From positions 68,665,001 to 68,729,000 of the forward strand of contig NC_083698.1 in assembly GCF_033118175.1 (NCBI RefSeq): a stretch of 64,000 bases of DNA. The letters are read 5' to 3'. The stretch comes from Dama dama. Taxonomy: Eukaryota > Chordata > Mammalia > Artiodactyla > Cervidae. This document shows positions 1 through 11,714 of the stretch, one piece after another. The position numbers and the translations under genes are program-made. How positions within the stretch are numbered: position 1 is the stretch's first letter; every line of letters begins with the position of its first letter. The notes below the pieces were generated by a model. The model was not told the origin of the DNA. It saw only the letters and a list, made by a program, of their open reading frames with translations, and did not search any database.

Positions 1-290
1 AGTGTTAAAATATTAATATGTATAATATTTGGGGACAGTTGCAAATACTTTGGCCACTTGATGCAAAGAGTCAACTCACTGGAAAAGACCCTGATGCTGG
101 GAAAGATAGAAGGCAGGAGGAGAAGGGGGTGACAGAGGATGAGATGGTTGGATGGCATCACCAATTCAATGGATGTGAGTTTGAGCAAGCTCCAGGAGAT
201 GGTGATGGACAGGGAAGCCTGGCATGCTGCAGATCATGGGGTGGCAAAGAGTCGGACACAACTTATCAACTGGACAACAAAAACAAGATG
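1..290 (+). mobile_element. BovB LINE 3'-end fragment
   Basis: Plus-strand 3' tail of a BovB (RTE-type) LINE, cut at the window edge. It carries the block common to BovB 3' ends: 'ctggaaaagaccctgatgc', a GGAGGAGAAGG stretch, the 'agatggttggatggcatca' segment and a terminal 'aagagtcggacacaac'. Any reading frame across it is non-coding BovB tail. Assigned by comparison with the other BovB tails in this window. Confidence 0.85.
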
Positions 291-616
291 GCAATAATAA
301 GTCTGTACCTTAGTAGAAATTGTTTAAGAAATATTTTATGTTTCAAATTTAATTGTTTCAGCAGCAATTAATCTTCCTCTAAATTAACTATTAATACTAA
401 AAAAAATTTTTAAAGACCTAGAGAAAAGGAAAGAGGGCAAAGAGAAGAGAGAAAAAGGAGGAGGGAAAGTATATGAAAAATGGGTATGGGATATAGAACA
501 TTACTTTCATTTGAAGGAAATAAAGGATAGTGAAGACTTTTAAAGTCCAAGCCTTGCAGGTTGAATTTATATAATGACTTTTTTTGTCAAGTACAGTTGA
601 AAGAATACATAATAAG

Positions 617-832
617 CAGTTGTTGTTTAGTTGATAAGTCGTGTCCAACTCTTTTGTGATCCCATGGACTGTAGCCCCCCAGGTTCCTCTGTCCCTGGGA
701 TTTCCCATGTAAGAATACTGGAGTGGGCTGCCATTTCCTTCTCTGGGGGAATCTTCCTGACCCAGGGATCGAACCCACATCTCCTGTGTTGGCAGGTGGA
801 TTCTTTACCACTGAGCCATGGGGGAAGCTTGT
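617..832 (-). mobile_element. Bov-tA SINE
   Basis: Reverse-strand Bov-tA: the BovB-derived half ('cccatggactgtagcc' in plus reading) comes first, then the tRNA-derived half with a B-box-like 'gggatcgaaccc', and the element head ('accactgagccatggggg') at the high-coordinate end. Its last ~85 bp also take part in the local duplication with 1969-2170. Confidence 0.9.
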
Positions 833-950
833 AAAAGCAATAAACAGGACTAAAACAAAAAGTTTATCAACAATTTAATTATTGAGCTAAGTAGTTTTGT
901 AGCTTTGCTTCTCTGGCATTTCTTTTCTTTCTGTAAAGTGAGTCCTAAAA
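747..950. repeat. Diverged local duplication, copy A
   Basis: The 3' part of the 617-832 SINE together with ~115 bp of non-SINE flank recurs at 1969-2170. Shared blocks include 'gggaagcttgtaaaagca', 'aaaaagtttatcaacaattt' and 'gagctaagtaRttttgta'. Because SINE and flank are shared in the same register, this is a segmental duplication of about 200 bp made after SINE insertion, not two independent insertions. Identity looks around 80-85% by eye. Confidence 0.75.
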
Positions 951-1960
951 ACAACAACACTAATGTTTGTTCTTATATTCTTGCTTATTTAATTTTTTTA
1001 CCATCCTATCTGAAATTCAAAAGACTGACACTAAATTCTTTGAGAAGGACATCTCTATTTACACTAAAAATTTCCCAAGACCTTAAATTCTGAATAGCTT
1101 AATTTTATGAAAAAGACTACTGTGCTTCATAGACCGTTTGTAAAATAGTCTCCCCTTTAAAAAGGAAAAATACTTTAAATTGGAAAACCCTTTCCCTGGT
1201 TATTCCAGTAGACAGTTTAATTTATTTGACCATACTATTGAATTCTTGCTTCCATGGTTGTATTCTCTGGTATGAAGAAACAAATTGACAGTTGGTGACA
1301 TCTAATGTAGACAGAAACTGAGAATTTCTTGCAGGGAAAGAAGAGAAATCATCTTTGCTTAAAATGGATTTCAACAAACTAGGCTTTATTTTCCTTTTAA
1401 AATGAATATTCTTTTTTGCAACTAAAAACAGAAAAATATTTTTATCTAGGAGCTATTTTTAAACAATGAAGGGGATCTAAAGTTAATCCTCACCATTATT
1501 TTTTTAAAAAATTAAAATGGAATAAGTATACTTTTTAAAGAGATTTATCAATTCTTACAAAATAGCCTTCAGTGAAAGTTTCAGATCACTCTTAAATTTA
1601 CCAATCAACTAATATTTTTTGAGTGTCTGTCACTGTGCTAGTACAGTCTCAAACCTTATAGTCTATGTTTAAAGAAATGCAGACATTAATCAAATAATCA
1701 CACTAAAGAAAAATCATAGTTTTGATAAGCTTTCACTGTATAAATTTGAAAATTTCTATTTCCATGACTAATTTAAACCTTCTTAAAGGTATCATTTCAA
1801 GAAGCTGGTAACAAACATATTTGCTGCATATATCCAAAAGTTCTGACCTAGAGCTTGTGGAATAAAATAGTCAAATTTCAGGTAAGAAAAACTATGGCAA
1901 AGATATTTTGAACAATAAAATATATAACCTAAATTAACTTTAGATCTTAATGGAGGAGAA
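951..1960. other. Non-genic AT-rich DNA
   Basis: No supported gene. Low-complexity A/T-rich sequence; 1595-1720 weakly resembles an old MIR/L2-class fragment ('gtgtctgtcactgtgctag') but is too decayed to name. Confidence 0.6.
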
Positions 1961-1961
1961 A

Positions 1962-2055
1962 TTTACTCCAGGGGATCTTCCTGGATCAGGAATCAAACCC
2001 ATGTCTCCTGCATTGGCAGTGGATTCTTTACCACTGAACCACCAGGGAAGCTTGT
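1962..2055 (-). mobile_element. Bov-tA SINE fragment
   Basis: Only the tRNA-derived half of a reverse-strand Bov-tA remains ('ggggatcttcctggatcagg' through 'accactgaaccaccagggaa'). It is part of duplication copy B, which explains its abrupt left edge. Confidence 0.8.
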
Positions 2056-2170
2056 AAAAGCAGTATAGAAGGATAAGACAAAAAGTTTATCAACAATTTA
2101 ACTCTTGAGCTAAGTAATTTTGTATCCTTATTTCTCTGGTATTTCTCTTCTTTCTGGAAGATACGAGTCA
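1969..2170. repeat. Diverged local duplication, copy B
   Basis: Partner of 747-950, same orientation, about 1.2 kb away. SINE half-copy followed by the same non-repeat flank, with scattered substitutions and small indels. Confidence 0.75.
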
Positions 2171-2369
2171 CCCAAATAAACGACTGCATTTAGAAGTTCC
2201 TTTCCCTAAAACCTTCCTTGCGAAGGGTTATCCCAGGATGTGCTAGGCCCAGAGCGACACCTTGTGGCCATACAGAAACTTAAACTGTTCTAAACCTTCA
2301 ATAAAATTCAAGTTACTTCTCAGTTAATCAAAAATAATCATCTCTCAGGAAATGACATTACTTGACAGC

Positions 2370-2510
2370 TGGGGGGAATTTTTTAAATGTTATTTATTGA
2401 TTTGTTTCTATTCTTTTAAAAGTTCTTTCCCCATTAAGGTTATTACAGAATATTGACATAGATAACCAAGAAGGACCTACTGTTTAGCACAGGGAACTCT
2501 GCTCAATATT
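2370..2510 (-). mobile_element. Short L1 3' fragment with 5' inversion
   Basis: 2375-2458 read on the minus strand resembles a ruminant L1 3' end ('caatattctgtaataacct' then an A-rich tail). The adjoining 2459-2510 is the neighbouring part of the same L1 tail in the opposite orientation ('cagggaactctgctcaatat'). Oppositely oriented abutting pieces are the twin-priming pattern. The call is tentative because both pieces are short. Confidence 0.45.
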
Positions 2511-2812
2511 CTGAAAGAAATTTTAAACTCAATAAAAAATAAATATAAAAAGATTAACATAGGTAGCTATATTGTAAAGTATAACTACATGCTAATGATA
2601 TATTTTAATATATGAATATTCACTGTAAAATTCTTTTACCTTTGCAGAATATTGGGAAATATTGATAATAAATATTGAAAAAACAATTTTTAAAATGTTT
2701 CATCACCCATATTTTTCTCACAAGCATTTTTAGATACTGTTTTCAGTATATGTGAGCATTATGTGTGTGTGTTCATAATGCACACTTTTGTAGCAATCTA
2801 TTATACTGCTGT

Positions 2813-3037
2813 GGGGCTTTCCGGGTGGCTCTAGTGGTGAAGAACCACCTGCCAATGCAGGAGACATGAGAGATATAGGTTTGACCCCTGGGTCAGGAAG
2901 ATCCCCTGGAGGAGGACACGGCAACCCACTCCAGTATTCTTACTCGGAGAATCCCACGGACAGAGGAGCGTGGTGGACTGCAGTCCATAGGGTCGCACAA
3001 GAGTTGGACACTACTGAAGTGACTTAGCTTGCACGCA
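2813..3037 (+). mobile_element. Bov-tA SINE
   Basis: Forward Bov-tA: head 'ggggctttccgggtggctct', central 'ggaagatcccctggaggagg', BovB-like 'caacccactccagtattctt' and tail 'cagtccatagggtcgcacaa'. Sits at the downstream side of old AT-rich DNA. Confidence 0.9.
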
Positions 3038-3572
3038 CCTTATACTGATATGCATTGAATCGTGAAACAATTCACTTATTCTGTATTTATTCAATTTTCA
3101 ATTCAACATTTGCATAACTTTATTTCTGTTAAATCATGTTCCTAAGACAAAATTTTAAGACTGGTATCATAAGGATCAAGGGGAGAATCATTTTCATGGC
3201 TCATGAGACATAGGATCAAACTATCTACCAGTTTCACGCTGTAAATGAAAACCAGCACCAACTTACTGATATCATAAGACCTCACCATTTTAATTTTGCT
3301 GCTTTACTAAGCATGAAATTTGCTTTTATACAGAGGTCAATTTATACTTCTCTGATTTTTGAAAAAAATTTTACACACTTATTATCTGACTTTTCAATTT
3401 TAGCCATCCTAGTGGGGTATGAAGTGGTATCTCATAGTTTGATATGAATTTCCTTAATGACTAATGAAGTTGAACATTTTCTCATGTGCTTATTGGCCAT
3501 TTGTGTATCTTCTTAGGAGAAATATCCATTCAGAACCTTTGCCCATTTTTAATTGATTTCTCTTTTTATTAT

Positions 3573-3907
3573 TCAGGTGTAGGAGTTCTCATACTAACTA
3601 CAAATCCTTTAGCAGATGCATGATTGAACAATATTTCTCCAATCTTGTGGGCTATCTTTTCACTTTCTTGATAGTGTCTTTTGAAGCACAAAATTTTGTA
3701 ACTTCATAAATTCCAATATATCTAAATGGTGCTTCCCTGGTGGCTCAGATGGTAATGAATAAATATACCTAATATTTCTTCTCTTTCTTATGCTTTTGGC
3801 ATCATATCTAAGAAAGCTTGGCCTAACCCCAGGTCACAGAGATTTATACTTGTTTTCTTCTTTTTAGAATTTTATAGTCTGAACTTGGTGTCTATAAACC
3901 AGTTTGA
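3573..3907. repeat. Exact 335-bp direct repeat, source copy
   Basis: Sits in its expected collinear place within the minus-strand L1 and contains a 24-bp Bov-tA head ('gcttccctggtggctcagat'). Identical to 5986-6320 at every base compared by eye. Its flanks continue L1 on both sides, so this is the donor copy. Confidence 0.9.
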
Positions 3908-4370
3908 GTTGATTTTTGCATATAGTGTGAGATAGAGGCCCAACTTCATTCTCTTACATGTGAGTATCCAGTTGCCCCAGTACGATTTGCTGAAAACACC
4001 TTTCCTATTTTAATTATCCTTGTGCCCTTGTCAAAAAACAATTGACCATATATGTAAGGGTTTATTTACACACACAAACATGCAAAATTAAACTAGAAAC
4101 TTTCAATCCTATTCCATGGATCTACATATCTATCCTTATGCCAGCACCCACACTGTCTTGATTATCATTGCTTTATAGTAAGTTTGGAAATTAAGAGTGT
4201 GATTCCTCCTATTTAATTTCCTTTTTCAGTATTGTTTTGGCTATCCTGAGTCCATTCCATTTCCACATGTATTCTAGTATCAATATGTTAATTTCTAAAG
4301 AAAAGCACAGATTTTGAGAGAGACTGTGTTGCATCTTTACATAATTAAAGATTATTATCAACTTAACAAT

Positions 4371-5070
4371 ATTTCAAGTCCTAAAAGATGATGCTGTTGA
4401 AGTGTTGCATTCAATATGCCAGCAAATTTGGAAAACTCAGCAGTGGCCACAGGACTAGAAAAGGTCAGTTTTCATTCCAATCCCAAAGAAAGGCAATGCC
4501 AAAGAATGCTCAAACTACTGCATAATTGCACTCATCTCACACGCTAGCAGAGTAATGCTCAAAATCCTCCACACCATGCTTCACCAGCACATGAACCATG
4601 AACTTCCAGTTCAAGTTGGATTTAGAAAAGGCAGAGGAACCAGAGATCAAATTGTCAACATCCGTCAGATCATTTAAAAAAAGAAAGAGAATTCCAGAAA
4701 AACATCTACTTCTGCGTTATTGACTAAAGTTTCGACTGTGTGGATCACAACAAACTGGAAAATTATTCAGAGATGGGAACACAAGACTACTTTACCTGCC
4801 TCCTGAGAAATCTGTATGCAGGTCAAGAAGCAACAGTTAGAACCAGAAATAGAACAATAGACTGGTTCCAAATTGGGAAAGGAGTATGTCAAGGCTGCAT
4901 ATTGTCACCCTGCTTATTTAATTCACATGCAGAGTACATCAAATGAAATGCTAGGCTGGATGAAGTACAAGCTGGAATCAAGATTGCGGGGAAAGATATC
5001 AATAACCTCAGATATGCAGATGACATCCCCCTTAGGGCAGAAAGCGAAGAACTAAAGTGCCTCCTGATGA
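4371..5070 (+). mobile_element. BovB LINE, RT-region fragment
   Basis: Plus-strand BovB reverse-transcriptase region inserted into the minus-strand L1. Motif A is broken by a stop (the 'gttattgactaaagtttcg' segment near 4720), and the YADD-coding 'tatgcagatgac' is at 5013-5024. Truncated at both ends and crossed by stops, so inactive. Confidence 0.85.
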
Positions 5071-5985
5071 GTGATTGAACTGACTAAAACTGAATAATAT
5101 TAAGTCTTCCAGTCTCATTATTTATTTGAAGCTATTCAGCTTTCTTTACTTTCACCAATGTTTTCTAGTTTTAGTGTACAAGTCTTATACTTCTTTTGTT
5201 TAGTTTATTTCCAATTATTTTATTTGTGATTTTGGAAATGAAATTGTTGTAAAAATTTCTAGGCTACAGAAATGTGATTTATTTTTATGGAATGAGTTTG
5301 GATCTGCAAGACATGATGAACTGATTAATTCTAAAAGTTGTAAAATGAATTTCTTAAAATTTTCTGTAGGCAAGATCAAGTTACCTGAAAATAGAAAAAA
5401 TGTTACACCTTCCTTTTCAATCTTGATGCCTTTTATTTCTTTTTCTTGTCTAATTGTCTTGGCTAGAACCAATAGTACAGTGTCAAAGAGAAGTGGCAGG
5501 AGTAGATTCCTTGACTTGTTCCTTATCTGAGGAGATATCATCCAGTCTTTTACCATTAATTATAATGCTAGCTATGAGTTATTTATAGATACTATTTATT
5601 AGGTTCAGTAAATTCCTTATTTATAGTTTGTTTGTATTATTAGTTTGTTTTTATATCATAAAAAGGATATAGGATGTTGTCAAATGCTTTTTCTGCATCT
5701 ATTAAGAAAATATTTTTGTTTTATTCTATTAATATAGTATATTACATTGATTGATTTTCAAATATTACACTGATTTTGCATTCTTAAGTCCCAGTTTTTA
5801 ATGGATAAATTTTGGATCTATATTCATAAGAGATAATTATCTATATAGTGCTCGTGTGTGTGATGTCTTTGTCTGGTGGAATTCACCATTAAGTCAGTTA
5901 GCTTGGACTTTTCTTGGTTAAGAGTTTTCTAACTTACTAATTCTTTCTCCTCAAAGTGTATTCAGAATTCCTACTTCTTTTTGTG

Positions 5986-6320
5986 TCAGGTGTAGGAGTT
6001 CTCATACTAACTACAAATCCTTTAGCAGATGCATGATTGAACAATATTTCTCCAATCTTGTGGGCTATCTTTTCACTTTCTTGATAGTGTCTTTTGAAGC
6101 ACAAAATTTTGTAACTTCATAAATTCCAATATATCTAAATGGTGCTTCCCTGGTGGCTCAGATGGTAATGAATAAATATACCTAATATTTCTTCTCTTTC
6201 TTATGCTTTTGGCATCATATCTAAGAAAGCTTGGCCTAACCCCAGGTCACAGAGATTTATACTTGTTTTCTTCTTTTTAGAATTTTATAGTCTGAACTTG
6301 GTGTCTATAAACCAGTTTGA
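5986..6320. repeat. Exact 335-bp direct repeat, inserted copy with 13-bp target duplication
   Basis: Identical to 3573-3907. It interrupts L1 sequence that would otherwise read straight through. The 13-mer 'ctttttgtgtcag' occurs immediately before (5977-5989) and after (6323-6335), so the inserted part is 5990-6322, made of 331 templated bases plus a 2-base filler 'ca'. The four bases 'tcag' before the insert also match the donor, giving a microhomology start. Confidence 0.9.
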
Positions 6321-6437
6321 CACTTTTTGTGTCAGTTTTGCAGGTTTGTGTCTTTCTGTTGATTGATTTGTTGGTATGCAGTTGTTCACAGTATTTCCTT
6401 ACAATCTTATTTCTATAAGGTCTGTAGTGTCCCTTCT

Positions 6438-7233
6438 TTCAGTTCAGTTCAGTACAGTCACTCAGTCGTGTCTAACTCTTTGCAACCCCATGGACTGCAG
6501 CACCCCAGGCCTCCCTGCTCACCACCAACTCCTGGAGCTTACTCAAATTCATGTCCATAGAGTTGGTGATGCCATCCATCCATCTCATCCTCTCTCATCC
6601 CCTTCTCCTCCTGCCCTCAATCTTTCCCAGCATCAGAGTCTTTTCAAATGAGTCAGTTCTTTGCATCAGGTTGCCAAAGTATTGGAGCTTCAGCTTCAGC
6701 ATCAGTCCTTCCCATGAAGATTCAGGACTGATTTCCTTTAGGATGGACTAGTTGGATCTCCTTGCAGTCCAAGGGACTCTCAAGAGTCTTCTCCAAAACC
6801 ACAGTTCAAAAGCATCAGTTCTTTGGCACTCAGCTTTCTTCATAGTCCAATTCTCACATCCATACATTACTACTGGAAAAACCATAGCTTTGACTAGACG
6901 GACCTTTGTTGACAAAGTAGTGTCTCTGCTTTTTAATATGCTGTCTAGGTTAGTCACAACTTTTCTTCTAAGGTGCAAACGTCTTTTAATTTCATGGCTG
7001 CAGTCACCATCCACAGTGATTTTGGAGCCCCCCAAAATAAAGTCTGTCACTGTTTCCACTCTTTCCCCATCTATTTGCCATGAAGTGATGGGACCAGATG
7101 CTATGATCTTAGTTTTCTGAATGTTGAGTTTTAAGCCAACTTTTTCACTCTCCTCTTTCATCAAGAGGCTCTTTAGTTCTTCACTTTCTGCCATAAGGGT
7201 GGTGTCATCTGCATATCTGAGGTTATTGATATG
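6438..7233 (-). mobile_element. BovB LINE 3' fragment
   Basis: About 0.8 kb of reverse-strand BovB from the terminal 'cagtcgtgtctaactctttg' (plus reading) to the YADD-proximal 'gtcatctgcatatctgaggt' at 7206-7225. Inserted in the minus-strand L1 in the same orientation. The minus-strand frame near 6748-7194 is decayed BovB RT/tail coding sequence. Confidence 0.9.
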
Positions 7234-7531
7234 TTAAAACTGAAGTTTTTTTTTTTCTTCCCTTGGCCATCTAACTGAAGTTTTTCTCAGTTTTGTTGAT
7301 GTTTTCAAAGAATTGAGCTTTGGTCTCACTAATTTTCTCTTATGTTTTTCTGTTCATTTCAATTCTATTTTTAATCTTCAATATTTCCTTTATTCTGCTT
7401 GCTTTGGGTTTGGTTTGCTCATCACTTTATAGTTCTTTAATGGTAGAAACTCAAGTTGTGCTAGGTTAGGTTAATGACTGACATCTTCCTTCTTTTTTCA
7501 TATGAGCTTTTGCAGCTACAGATTTCCCTCT

Positions 7532-7749
7532 GTGCTGTGCTGTGCTTAGTCGCTCAGTCGTGTCTGACTCTCTGCGACCCCATGGACTGCAGCCCGCCAG
7601 GCTCCTCTGTCCATGGGGATTCTCCAGGCAAGAATCCTGGAGTAGGTTGCCATGCCCTCCTCCAAGGGATCTTCCCAAACCAGGGATCGAACCCAGGTCT
7701 CCTGCACTGCAGGCAGATTCTTTACACTCTGAGCCACCCAGGAAGCCCA
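7532..7749 (-). mobile_element. Bov-tA SINE with target duplication
   Basis: Complete reverse-strand Bov-tA inserted in L1. Candidate target duplication 'atttccctct' (7522-7531) and 'atttacctct' (7751-7760), one mismatch. The frames that cross it are SINE read-through. Confidence 0.92.
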
Positions 7750-8455
7750 AATTTACCTCTAAGCACTGCTTTAGCTGCATCTTTTAAGTTTTGGTATGTT
7801 ATATTTTCATTTTCATTCACTTTGAAGTATTTTCTAATTTATGTTCTCTTTCTTTGATCCATCAGTTATTTAGAAGTGTTTTTTAATTTCCATATGTTTG
7901 TGAATTTTGTTTCCTTCTGTTATTGATTTCTAATTTCATTTCACTATGATTAGAAAACATACTGATGATCTAAATACTTTTAGAATATTTGAGACTTGTT
8001 TTATGATTTCATATATGGTCAGTCCTGGAATTCTGCTCTTTCTAGTTATAGTGCTCTAAATATGGCCTTAAATTTATAGCATTGTTCATGTCTGCTTTTT
8101 TAAAATATTATCTTCTGCCCGATTATTCCATCCACTATTAAATTTGAGATAATAAAATCTCCCATTATTACTGTTGAATTGTCTATTGCTCCCTTCAATT
8201 GTCAGGTTTTGCTTTATGTATTTGGGACTCTGTTATTAGATGTATATATGTACATATCTTTGTGATGTCTTGACTTCCATTATAAAATATTTTTCCTCTT
8301 TAGTAATAATTTTTGCCAACGCCTATTGTGTCTTAGTGTAGGCACTACAGTTCTTTTGGGTACTGTTTGCATGATTTATCTTTTCCATCTCTCTATTCTT
8401 AATCTGTTTGAATCTTTGAACCTAAACTGGATCCTCTTTAAAAATTTCAATTATT

Positions 8456-8825
8456 AAGTCAATGCTATATATGCTATATATTTTATATATATGAAATGAT
8501 ATTAGTAATCTACATGTGCAGTTTTCTACCTCATGTACAGGAAAGGAAAAGTATAAATGCACAGGATTTCAGTCTCTTGGTTTAAAAAGCAAAGGATAAA
8601 GTAAGGTTTCCATTCTCTCTCATACACACCTACAGACACTGCACACACATACACACAGAAGTGACCGAGTATTTCAAATGGCTCCAAACCTTAGAAGATT
8701 CACAGGTAGTAGTGCTGAATTTCACTGACAGGAAAATACGTTACTCATTGTTGAGTTGAGCCAACTGATATAGTGTAAAACTTTAGGTTCTTGTTTATTT
8801 TTCTTCTAATCAGCGGAACTCTACC
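8456..8825. other. Non-genic spacer
   Basis: AT-rich start with TA-dinucleotide runs, then a CA-rich stretch ('cacacacatacacacagaag' near 8641-8660). No gene or clear repeat recognised. Confidence 0.6.
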
Positions 8826-9127
8826 TCAGTCAGTTCAGTTCAGTTCGGTCGATCAGTCATGACTGACTCTTTGCAAACCCATGGACTGCAGCACACCAGG
8901 CTTCCCTGTTCATCACCAACTCCCAAAGTTCACTCAAATTCATGTCCATTGAGTCAGTGATGCCATCCAACCATTTCATCCTCTGTCATCCCCTTCCCCT
9001 CCTGCCTTCAATCTTTCCCAGCATCAGAGTCTTTTCCAGTGAGTCAGTTCTTCCCATCAGGTGGCCAAAGTATTGGAGTTTCAGCTTCAGCATCAGTCCT
9101 TCCAATGAATATTCAGGACTAATTTCC
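8826..9127 (-). mobile_element. BovB LINE 3'-end fragment
   Basis: Reverse-strand BovB 3' end from the terminal 'tcagttcagttcagttcgg' to 'atattcaggactaatttcc'. It abuts, with no spacer, an oppositely oriented BovB RT fragment beginning at 9128. Confidence 0.88.
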
Positions 9128-10016
9128 CGATCTTCATGATCCCAATAATCACGATGGTGTGATCACTCACCTAGAAGCAGACATCCTGGAATGTGAAGTC
9201 AAGCGGGCCTTAGGAAGCATCACTACGAACAAAGCTAGTGGAGGTGATGGAATTCCAGTTGAGCTATTTCAAATCCTAAAAGACGATGCTGTGAAAGTGC
9301 TGCACTCAACATGTCAACAAATTTGGAAAACTCAGCAGTGGCCACAGGACTGGAAAATGTCAGTTTTCATTCCAATCCCAAAGAAAGGCAATACCAAAGA
9401 ATGTTCAAACTACTGCACAATTGCACTCATCTCACAGCTAGCAAAGTAATGCTCAAAATCCAAGCCAGACTTCAAAAGTACATGAACCATGAACTTCCAG
9501 GTGTTCAAGCTGGATTTAGAAAAGGCAGAGGAACCAGAGATAAAATTGCCAACATCCATGGAATCATAGAAAAAGCAGAAGAGTTCCAGAAAAACATCTA
9601 ATTCTGCTTTAATGACTATGCCAAAGCCTTTGCGTTGATTACAACAGCTGTGGAAAATTCTTAAGAGATGAGAATACCAGAACACCTTACCTGCCTCCTG
9701 CAAAACCTGTACACAGGTCAAGAAACAACAGTTAGAACGAGACATGGGACAACAGACTGGTTCCAAATTGGGAAAGGAGTATGTCAAGGCTGCACATTGT
9801 CACCTTGCTTACTTAACCTCTATGCAGAGTACATCATGCAAAATGCAGGGCTGGATGATTGGAATCAAGATTGCTGGGAGAAATATCAATAACCTCAGAT
9901 ATGCAGATGACACCACCCTTATGGCAGAAAGTGAAGAGGAACTAAAGAGCCTCTTGATGAAGGTGAAAGAGGAGAGTGAAAAAGCTGGCTTAAAAATTAA
10001 CATTCAAAAAACTAAG
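9128..10016 (+). mobile_element. BovB LINE, RT region (5' part of split element)
   Basis: Plus-strand BovB RT sequence: 'ALGSITTNKASGGDGIPVEL' is readable near 9208, and motif C 'RYADDTTLMAES' near 9895-9930. Motif A is degraded (FNDYAKAFA, without the catalytic Asp pair) near 9600-9640, and there are frameshifts. The element continues at 18165 after an inserted L1; the junction sequence 'aaaaaactaagat' is present on both sides. Confidence 0.9.
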
Positions 10017-11329
10017 ATGGGGGGTGGGGAGAAGCTAAGATGGCAGAGAAATAGGACGGGGAGACCACTTTCTCCCCTACAAATTCATCGAAAGAACATT
10101 TGAACGCTGAGCAAACTGCACAAAACAACTTCTGATCGCTAGCAGAGGACATCAGGCACCCAGAAAAGCAGCCCATTGTCTTCAAAAGGAGGTAGGACAA
10201 AATATAAAAGATAAAAAGAGAGACAAAAGAGCTAGGGACGGAGACCTGTCCCGGGAATGGAGTCGTAATAGAGGAAGTTTCCAAACACCAGGAAACCCTT
10301 TCATGGGCGGGTCTGGGGGAAGTTTTCGAATCTTGGAGGGCAACCTAACTGGGAGGAAAAATAAATAAAACTCACAGATTACATGCCTAAAAGCAACTCC
10401 CATCAGAAAAGTACCTCAGACGCTCGCATCCGCCACCAGCAAGTGGGGGCTGAACGGAGAGGAGCGGGCCTGAGTGCCCTGAGGGCAATTGGGGGGAGCT
10501 AACCTGAGATAGAAACTTAAACTGTGGGATAGCAAGAGAGAGAGAAAATCAACCTGCGACAAGCATGCTAACCTAACACACTGACGGCCGTTCGCAGAAC
10601 AAAAGGAAGACTGAGCAATTCCAGAGAAGAGATAGCCTGCCGCGGACCGGCCCATCCCCCGCCGGAGGCAGAAGGCAGGGGGGAGGGGAAAGCGGCAAAC
10701 TCGGCCCCAGAGACAGCACCCCCTACCAAACGGCAAATAGGCTCCCAGCTTCTAACCAAAGACTTTCTGAGATTCTGGATGGCTGACATCCCGGTCGCGG
10801 CTACAGACCAGCTCCCCAGAACAGACACAAGGCGCACCCAACCAGCACGCGCAGAAACTGAGGCTGGGACCAGAGAGGGGATAAGGCGCACCACACCCGG
10901 GGAGAGTGCGCTCCTCAAGCTCCTGGCTGCCTGAGCTGCTTGGCCAGGGAAGGCACAAACGCAGGCCCAACCAAGTCTGCGCTTTTGTGGAGTACCCGAA
11001 AACTGGAACCACACGCAACTCAGGGCCCGCTCCATATAGAGCAGCCTGGAGCCTGAGCAGTGTAGACATGGAAGGCACACGCGCCGTGAGGGCAAACTCA
11101 GTGTGGCCGGAACGCTGCGAGTGCTCCCCACACACGCCGGTGATATTTGTCTGCAGGGCCCCTCCCTCCCCACAGCATGACTGAACAAGCGAACCCAAAC
11201 AAGAGAGGGCAGAAGTTAGACACTGAAGAGACCTGCAAACAGAAGCCAAATAAACAAAGGGAACCGCTTCAGAAGTGACCGGTGCAACAGATTAAAATCC
11301 CTGTAGGTAACACTGACTACACCCGGAAG

Positions 11330-11546
11330 GCTTCCCTGGTAGCTAAGACAGTAAAAGAGTCCACCTACAATGCGGGAGACCCGGGATCGATCCCTGGGTT
11401 GGGAAGATCCCCTGGAGAAGGAAATAGTAACCCACTCCAATATTCATGCCTGGAAAATCCCATGGATCGAGGAGCCTGCAGGGCTACAGTCGATGGGGTC
11501 ACAAAGAGTCGGACACGACTGAGCCACTTCACTTTCACTTTCTTTC
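11330..11546 (+). mobile_element. Bov-tA SINE inside L1 5' region
   Basis: Forward Bov-tA with head 'gcttccctggtagctaagac' and tail 'aaagagtcggacacgactga'. Target duplication 'acacccggaag' (11319-11329) and 'acaccggaag' (11547-11556). It postdates the L1 that hosts it. Confidence 0.92.
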
Positions 11547-11714
11547 ACACCGGAAGGGGCCTATAGATATCAAGAAGTGTTAAGCTGAAACAAGCAGCTA
11601 TCTGCAACTGATCCGAACCCACACTGCGCGCAACAGCTCCAGAGAAATTCCTAGATATATTTTTACCATTTTTTTTTAATTAAAAAAAATTTTTTAGGTT
11701 CTTATTTTTTCTTC

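Larger units (their letters stand above)
3340..8455 (-). mobile_element. Old L1 LINE, ORF2 region, fragmented by later insertions
   Basis: Antisense L1 ORF2 sequence in five collinear pieces: 3340-4345, 5091-5989, 6336-6437, 7234-7531 and 7750-8455. Recognisable antisense L1 blocks include 'gtggggtatgaagtggtatc' (ORF2 C-terminal side), 'ttgttggtatgcagttgttc' (RT 5' side) and 'gctttagctgcatctttta' (linker). Order along the window runs from the C-terminal side at low coordinates to the endonuclease side at high coordinates, as expected for one minus-strand element. It is interrupted by BovB (4371-5070 and 6438-7233), a templated duplication (5990-6322) and a Bov-tA (7532-7749). No intact frame. 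Confidence 0.75.

Noticed and set aside
617..832. tRNA-like sequence in Bov-tA and CHR elements as tRNA genes
   Set aside because: The tRNA-derived heads are diverged, lack a full cloverleaf and are joined to BovB-derived or A-rich tails; they are SINEs.
10568..11188. 206-codon minus-strand open frame in a GC-rich stretch
   Set aside because: It is the antisense of the L1 5' region; composition and position explain it and no protein family is seen.
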